Program-made: the position numbers and the translations under genes | Shown: positions 6,376 to 8,408 of the stretch, piece by piece | Layout of the letters: each line of letters starts with the position of its first letter | Numbering within the stretch: position 1 is the stretch's first letter | The notes under the pieces: generated by a model | Told to the model about the DNA's origin: nothing | Databases searched by the model: none | What the model saw: the letters and a program-made list of their open reading frames with translations, nothing else | Source of the DNA: Tissierellia bacterium | GTDB lineage: Bacteria; Bacillota_A; Clostridia; Tissierellales; Peptoniphilaceae | DNA length: 8,408 nucleotides | Reading direction: 5' to 3' | Assembly (NCBI GenBank): GCA_012728775.1 | Contig: JAAYEN010000179.1 | Span: 1-8,408 of the forward strand

Positions 6376-7508
6376 TGTCTAATAAATACTTTAACTTTGT
6401 AGAAAAACGTAATAACTATTTAATAATAGGAGAAGTCAGTGAATCTAAATTAGTTTCTTTTGAAATATTTAACTTAGAAGAAAAAAATCTCGTAGGAAAT
6501 ATTTATAGAGGTAGAATTATTAATAAGATAAAAGGTTTAAATGCATATTTCGTTGATATCGGCCTTAAGAAAAATGGATTTTTACAAATAGATTTCAACA
6601 AAAAAATGAGCTATAGCGAAGGCGATGAAATAATTGTACAAGTTACTGCATCTGAAGATGGCGAAAAAGGTGTTAGATTAAATAATAGATATGAATTAAA
6701 GGGAGTTAATTTAATTATTACTCCTTTCAATAATGAATTTAAGATTTCTAAAAAGATTTCAGATTTGGAGTTTATAGAAAAATTGAATAAGGAAATAAAA
6801 CCACTTTTACCAAAATCTGTAGGTGGAATTGTTAGGACTAATTCGCAAAATAATTCAATAAAAGAAATTAAGATAGAACTAGAAGAACTTTTAGAAATAG
6901 AGAATAGACTAAATAAAGAAATAAATTTTTCTCCTACACCAAAATTGCTGATAGAAGAAGATTATATACGAAATAGTCTAAATTTTAATAATTTATACGA
7001 TATTATTGTAAATGATAAAGAAATTCATAATTTGCTTAGTTCTTATTTTCCTAAAAATAATGTCATTTTTGAAGAATCATTTAGAATTAAGGAACATGAA
7101 ATTTTTAAACAAATAAAAATATTATTCGATAAAAAAGTAGTATTGGAAAATGGAATTGAATTAATTTTTGAAAGAACAGAGGCTTTACATGTAATAGATG
7201 TAAATTCAAAAGGTTTTTTGCATAAAAAAACCCATTATGACATGTATGATGTAAATATTGAATCCTTGATAAATATAATTAAACAAATAGTTTTTAGAAA
7301 TATATGTGGTATAATATTAATAGATTTTATATCTTTAAAAGACAAGATATTAGAAAAACAACTTTTAGATGAAATATATAAAGTAACTAAATCATTTAAT
7401 AATCCTCCTAATATTGTTGGTTTTACGAAATTAGGAATTTTAGAAGTGACTAGAAATAAGAAAGTGAACAATTTGAAGCTAGAAAATATTACACTTGATA
7501 TCTTTTGA
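6375..7508 (+). CDS. rng: Ribonuclease E/G family endoribonuclease, short form
   Basis: RNase E/G enzymes cut single-stranded A/U-rich RNA in rRNA maturation and mRNA decay. An S1-type RNA-binding domain is visible at about 36-105 (GNIYRGRIINKIKGLNAYFVDIG). Next come the RNase H-like/5'-sensor region, with GGIVRT (Arg154, Thr155), and the DNase I-like catalytic region, with TEALHVIDVNS (Asp275, Asn277) and GIILIDF (Asp317). These match E. coli RNase E Asp303, Asn305 and Asp346, so activity is likely. The 'LGILEVTR' end of the catalytic domain is present, but the protein stops about 15 residues later. There is no Zn-link CPxC motif and no small C-terminal domain: 377 aa against about 490 in E. 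coli RNase G. Some consensus positions are altered, for example VNSKGF for VNSGKF and FKISKKI for VGISRRI. The normal TGA stop is followed at once by the next gene's Shine-Dalgarno, so a natural short form is more likely than a broken gene. Confidence 0.88.
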   Translation: MSNKYFNFVEKRNNYLIIGEVSESKLVSFEIFNLEEKNLVGNIYRGRIINKIKGLNAYFVDIGLKKNGFLQIDFNKKMSYSEGDEIIVQVTASEDGEKGVRLNNRYELKGVNLIITPFNNEFKISKKISDLEFIEKLNKEIKPLLPKSVGGIVRTNSQNNSIKEIKIELEELLEIENRLNKEINFSPTPKLLIEEDYIRNSLNFNNLYDIIVNDKEIHNLLSSYFPKNNVIFEESFRIKEHEIFKQIKILFDKKVVLENGIELIFERTEALHVIDVNSKGFLHKKTHYDMYDVNIESLINIIKQIVFRNICGIILIDFISLKDKILEKQLLDEIYKVTKSFNNPPNIVGFTKLGILEVTRNKKVNNLKLENITLDIF

Positions 7509-7512
7509 GGGG
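7507..7512 (+). promoter_or_regulatory. Ribosome binding site for the GspE/PilB-like ATPase
   Basis: GAGGGG overlaps the TGA stop of the RNase gene (7506-7508) and lies 4 nt before ATG 7517. The spacing is tight but acceptable. It supports this start and places the ATPase gene in the same transcript. Confidence 0.65.
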
Positions 7513-7516
7513 TTAT

Positions 7517-8408
7517 ATGTTTAATAAATTTGATGCTGATGAGTTGATTAATAAAATTGAAAATATTGATTTGTCTATTTTAAATTCAGAAATAGACAGT
7601 TCATTTTTTGTTAAAAATAGAGTAATTCCAGTAGAAATTGGAAATGACTCTATTTTTTGTTTAAGTGTAGTTAATGACTATAATACTGTTTCAAATATAG
7701 AACATATCACAAAAAAGAAATGCAATTTGCACATTATTGATACTAAAGATTTTGAATTTTTCTTTGATATATTTGATAAAAAATCAATATTAACTACATC
7801 TAATCTTAATTTAATTTCAGTGCAATTAGACGATGATAATAAAAATATTAAGATTATAAGTTATTTGAATAAGATGATTGAAAATGCCATTATTAGAGGT
7901 GTGTCTGATATACATATAGAGCCTTTTAAATCATCTATTAGAGTTCGATTTAGAATTGATGGAAAACTTTTTACTCAAGGTATCTTGGAGTCCGATTTAT
8001 ATTCTATAATTATAACTAGGATGAAGATATTAGCTAAACTTGACATTACCGAGAGAAGACTCCCACAAGACGGTAGAATTACTTTCGAATTTAACAAAAG
8101 AGAAATAGATTTGAGAATATCTACTATACCAACCATATATGGCGAAAAAATTGCCTTGAGAATTCTAGATAGCGAATTTAAATTTAAGAAATTAAATTCC
8201 TTAGGGTTGAATAAAGAAAATTTAGAGATTATAGAGAAAGAAATTAAAAAATTAAGTGGACTTATAGTTGTATGTGGGCCTACGAATTCGGGTAAAACTA
8301 CAACAATTTATTCTATTTTAAATAATATCAATGATGAATCCATAAATATTGTAACCTTAGAAGATCCGGTGGAATATAAAATTGATGGCATAAACCAAAT
8401 TCAAATTA
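7517..8408 (+). CDS. pilB: GspE/PilB family secretion or type IV pilus assembly ATPase (3' truncated by window)
   Basis: This family provides hexameric cytoplasmic ATPases that power pilus or pseudopilus extension (PilB, GspE, ComGA). The open frame runs from ATG 7517 to the window edge, giving 297 complete codons. A weakly conserved N-terminal region (about 1-110) precedes the N2 domain with VSDIHIEPF (129-137), VRFRIDGK and the RRLPQDGRI motif. The Walker A is GPTNSGKTTT with Lys260, where the usual fourth residue Gly is Asn; the GxxxxGKT pattern is intact. The Asp box VTLEDPVEY (Glu282, Asp283) and GINQIQI follow, just before the edge. The Walker B, His box and the tetracysteine zinc motif lie outside the window. 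Walker A comes some tens of residues earlier than in typical PilB, so the N-terminal domain is short. PilB, GspE and ComGA cannot be separated without the remaining sequence and the genes downstream; a retraction ATPase (PilT) is less likely because an N-terminal extension is present. Confidence 0.9.
   Translation, partial: MFNKFDADELINKIENIDLSILNSEIDSSFFVKNRVIPVEIGNDSIFCLSVVNDYNTVSNIEHITKKKCNLHIIDTKDFEFFFDIFDKKSILTTSNLNLISVQLDDDNKNIKIISYLNKMIENAIIRGVSDIHIEPFKSSIRVRFRIDGKLFTQGILESDLYSIIITRMKILAKLDITERRLPQDGRITFEFNKREIDLRISTIPTIYGEKIALRILDSEFKFKKLNSLGLNKENLEIIEKEIKKLSGLIVVCGPTNSGKTTTIYSILNNINDESINIVTLEDPVEYKIDGINQIQI

Larger units (their letters stand above)
1..8408 (+). other. Single dense operon segment: shape/wall genes, radical SAM pair, RNase, pilus ATPase
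   Basis: Seven co-directional genes are packed with these junctions: an 11-nt overlap, a 6-nt gap, a 9-nt gap, a 4-nt overlap, a 1-nt overlap and an 8-nt gap. No gap is long enough for a promoter plus terminator, and no stem-loop with a U-tract is seen. Three of the six visible starts are non-ATG (TTG, GTG, GTG), and two Shine-Dalgarno sites contain the upstream stop codon. The transcript therefore enters from upstream of base 1 and continues past 8408. No stretch over 300 bases lacks a gene. Confidence 0.75.

Noticed and set aside
7195..7215. Possible loss of function of the RNase because VNSGKF is changed to VNSKGF
   Set aside because: The metal-binding Asp275 and Asn277 and the second Asp317 are intact, so a catalytically dead protein is not supported.
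7212..7232. 8-bp hairpin (GGTTTTTT / AAAAAACC) within the RNase gene
   Set aside because: No U-tract follows, the stem is mostly A-T, and it codes for the conserved region just after the catalytic DVN motif; it is expected at this base composition.
7235..7471. 78-codon open frame on the minus strand inside the RNase gene
   Set aside because: It is antisense to the conserved catalytic Asp317 region; its hydrophobic look comes from the reverse complement of Lys/Asn-rich codons.
7490..7516. RNase gene as a frameshifted pseudogene cut off before the Zn-link
   Set aside because: The TGA stop is followed at once by a good Shine-Dalgarno and the start of the next gene, leaving no room for a lost C-terminal domain; a natural short form fits better.

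Overview
The window is an AT-rich, gap-free, single-strand gene run typical of a low-GC anaerobic Firmicute. Clostridia or a Tissierellia-like lineage is the best guess. It rests on the strong A/T codon bias, purine-rich Shine-Dalgarno sites, TTG/GTG starts, a very long clostridial-type PBP2, and the gene order mreC-mreD-PBP2 followed by the radical SAM/DUF2344/RNase G trio. All genes are on the + strand. Junctions range from an 11-nt overlap to 9 nt of spacing, and no internal promoter, terminator, RNA gene or mobile element is visible, so the window reads as the interior of one long operon.

Layout: bases 1-57 hold the C-terminal end of a gene that is most likely mreC. It overlaps mreD (47-553). 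A TTG-started PBP2 transpeptidase gene follows (560-3877). These three are elongation-complex (Rod) functions that direct lateral peptidoglycan synthesis. Next comes a conserved but uncharacterised pair: a radical SAM protein with a B12-binding-like N-terminal domain (3887-5728) and its partner, a DUF2344 'radical SAM-linked' protein (5725-6375). A short RNase E/G family endoribonuclease follows (6375-7508). The window ends inside a GspE/PilB-type secretion or pilus-assembly ATPase (7517 to the edge).

The first half is cell-shape and wall synthesis; the second half is RNA processing plus an orphan radical SAM enzyme, a grouping that is recurrent in Clostridia. Points that stand out are: (i) an almost perfect 43-nt inverted repeat inside the PBP2 coding region; (ii) two large insertions in PBP2, giving 1105 aa; (iii) an RNase G that ends before the Zn-link cysteines and has lost part of the expected 5'-sensor; (iv) the absence of minCD/rodA between PBP2 and the radical SAM gene, and a pilB/gspE-like gene where rplU-rpmA would often lie. 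I did not find a clearly new multi-gene system. The least explained biology is the radical SAM/DUF2344 pair and the PBP2 insert with its palindrome. Family assignments come from recognised motifs, not from a database search.
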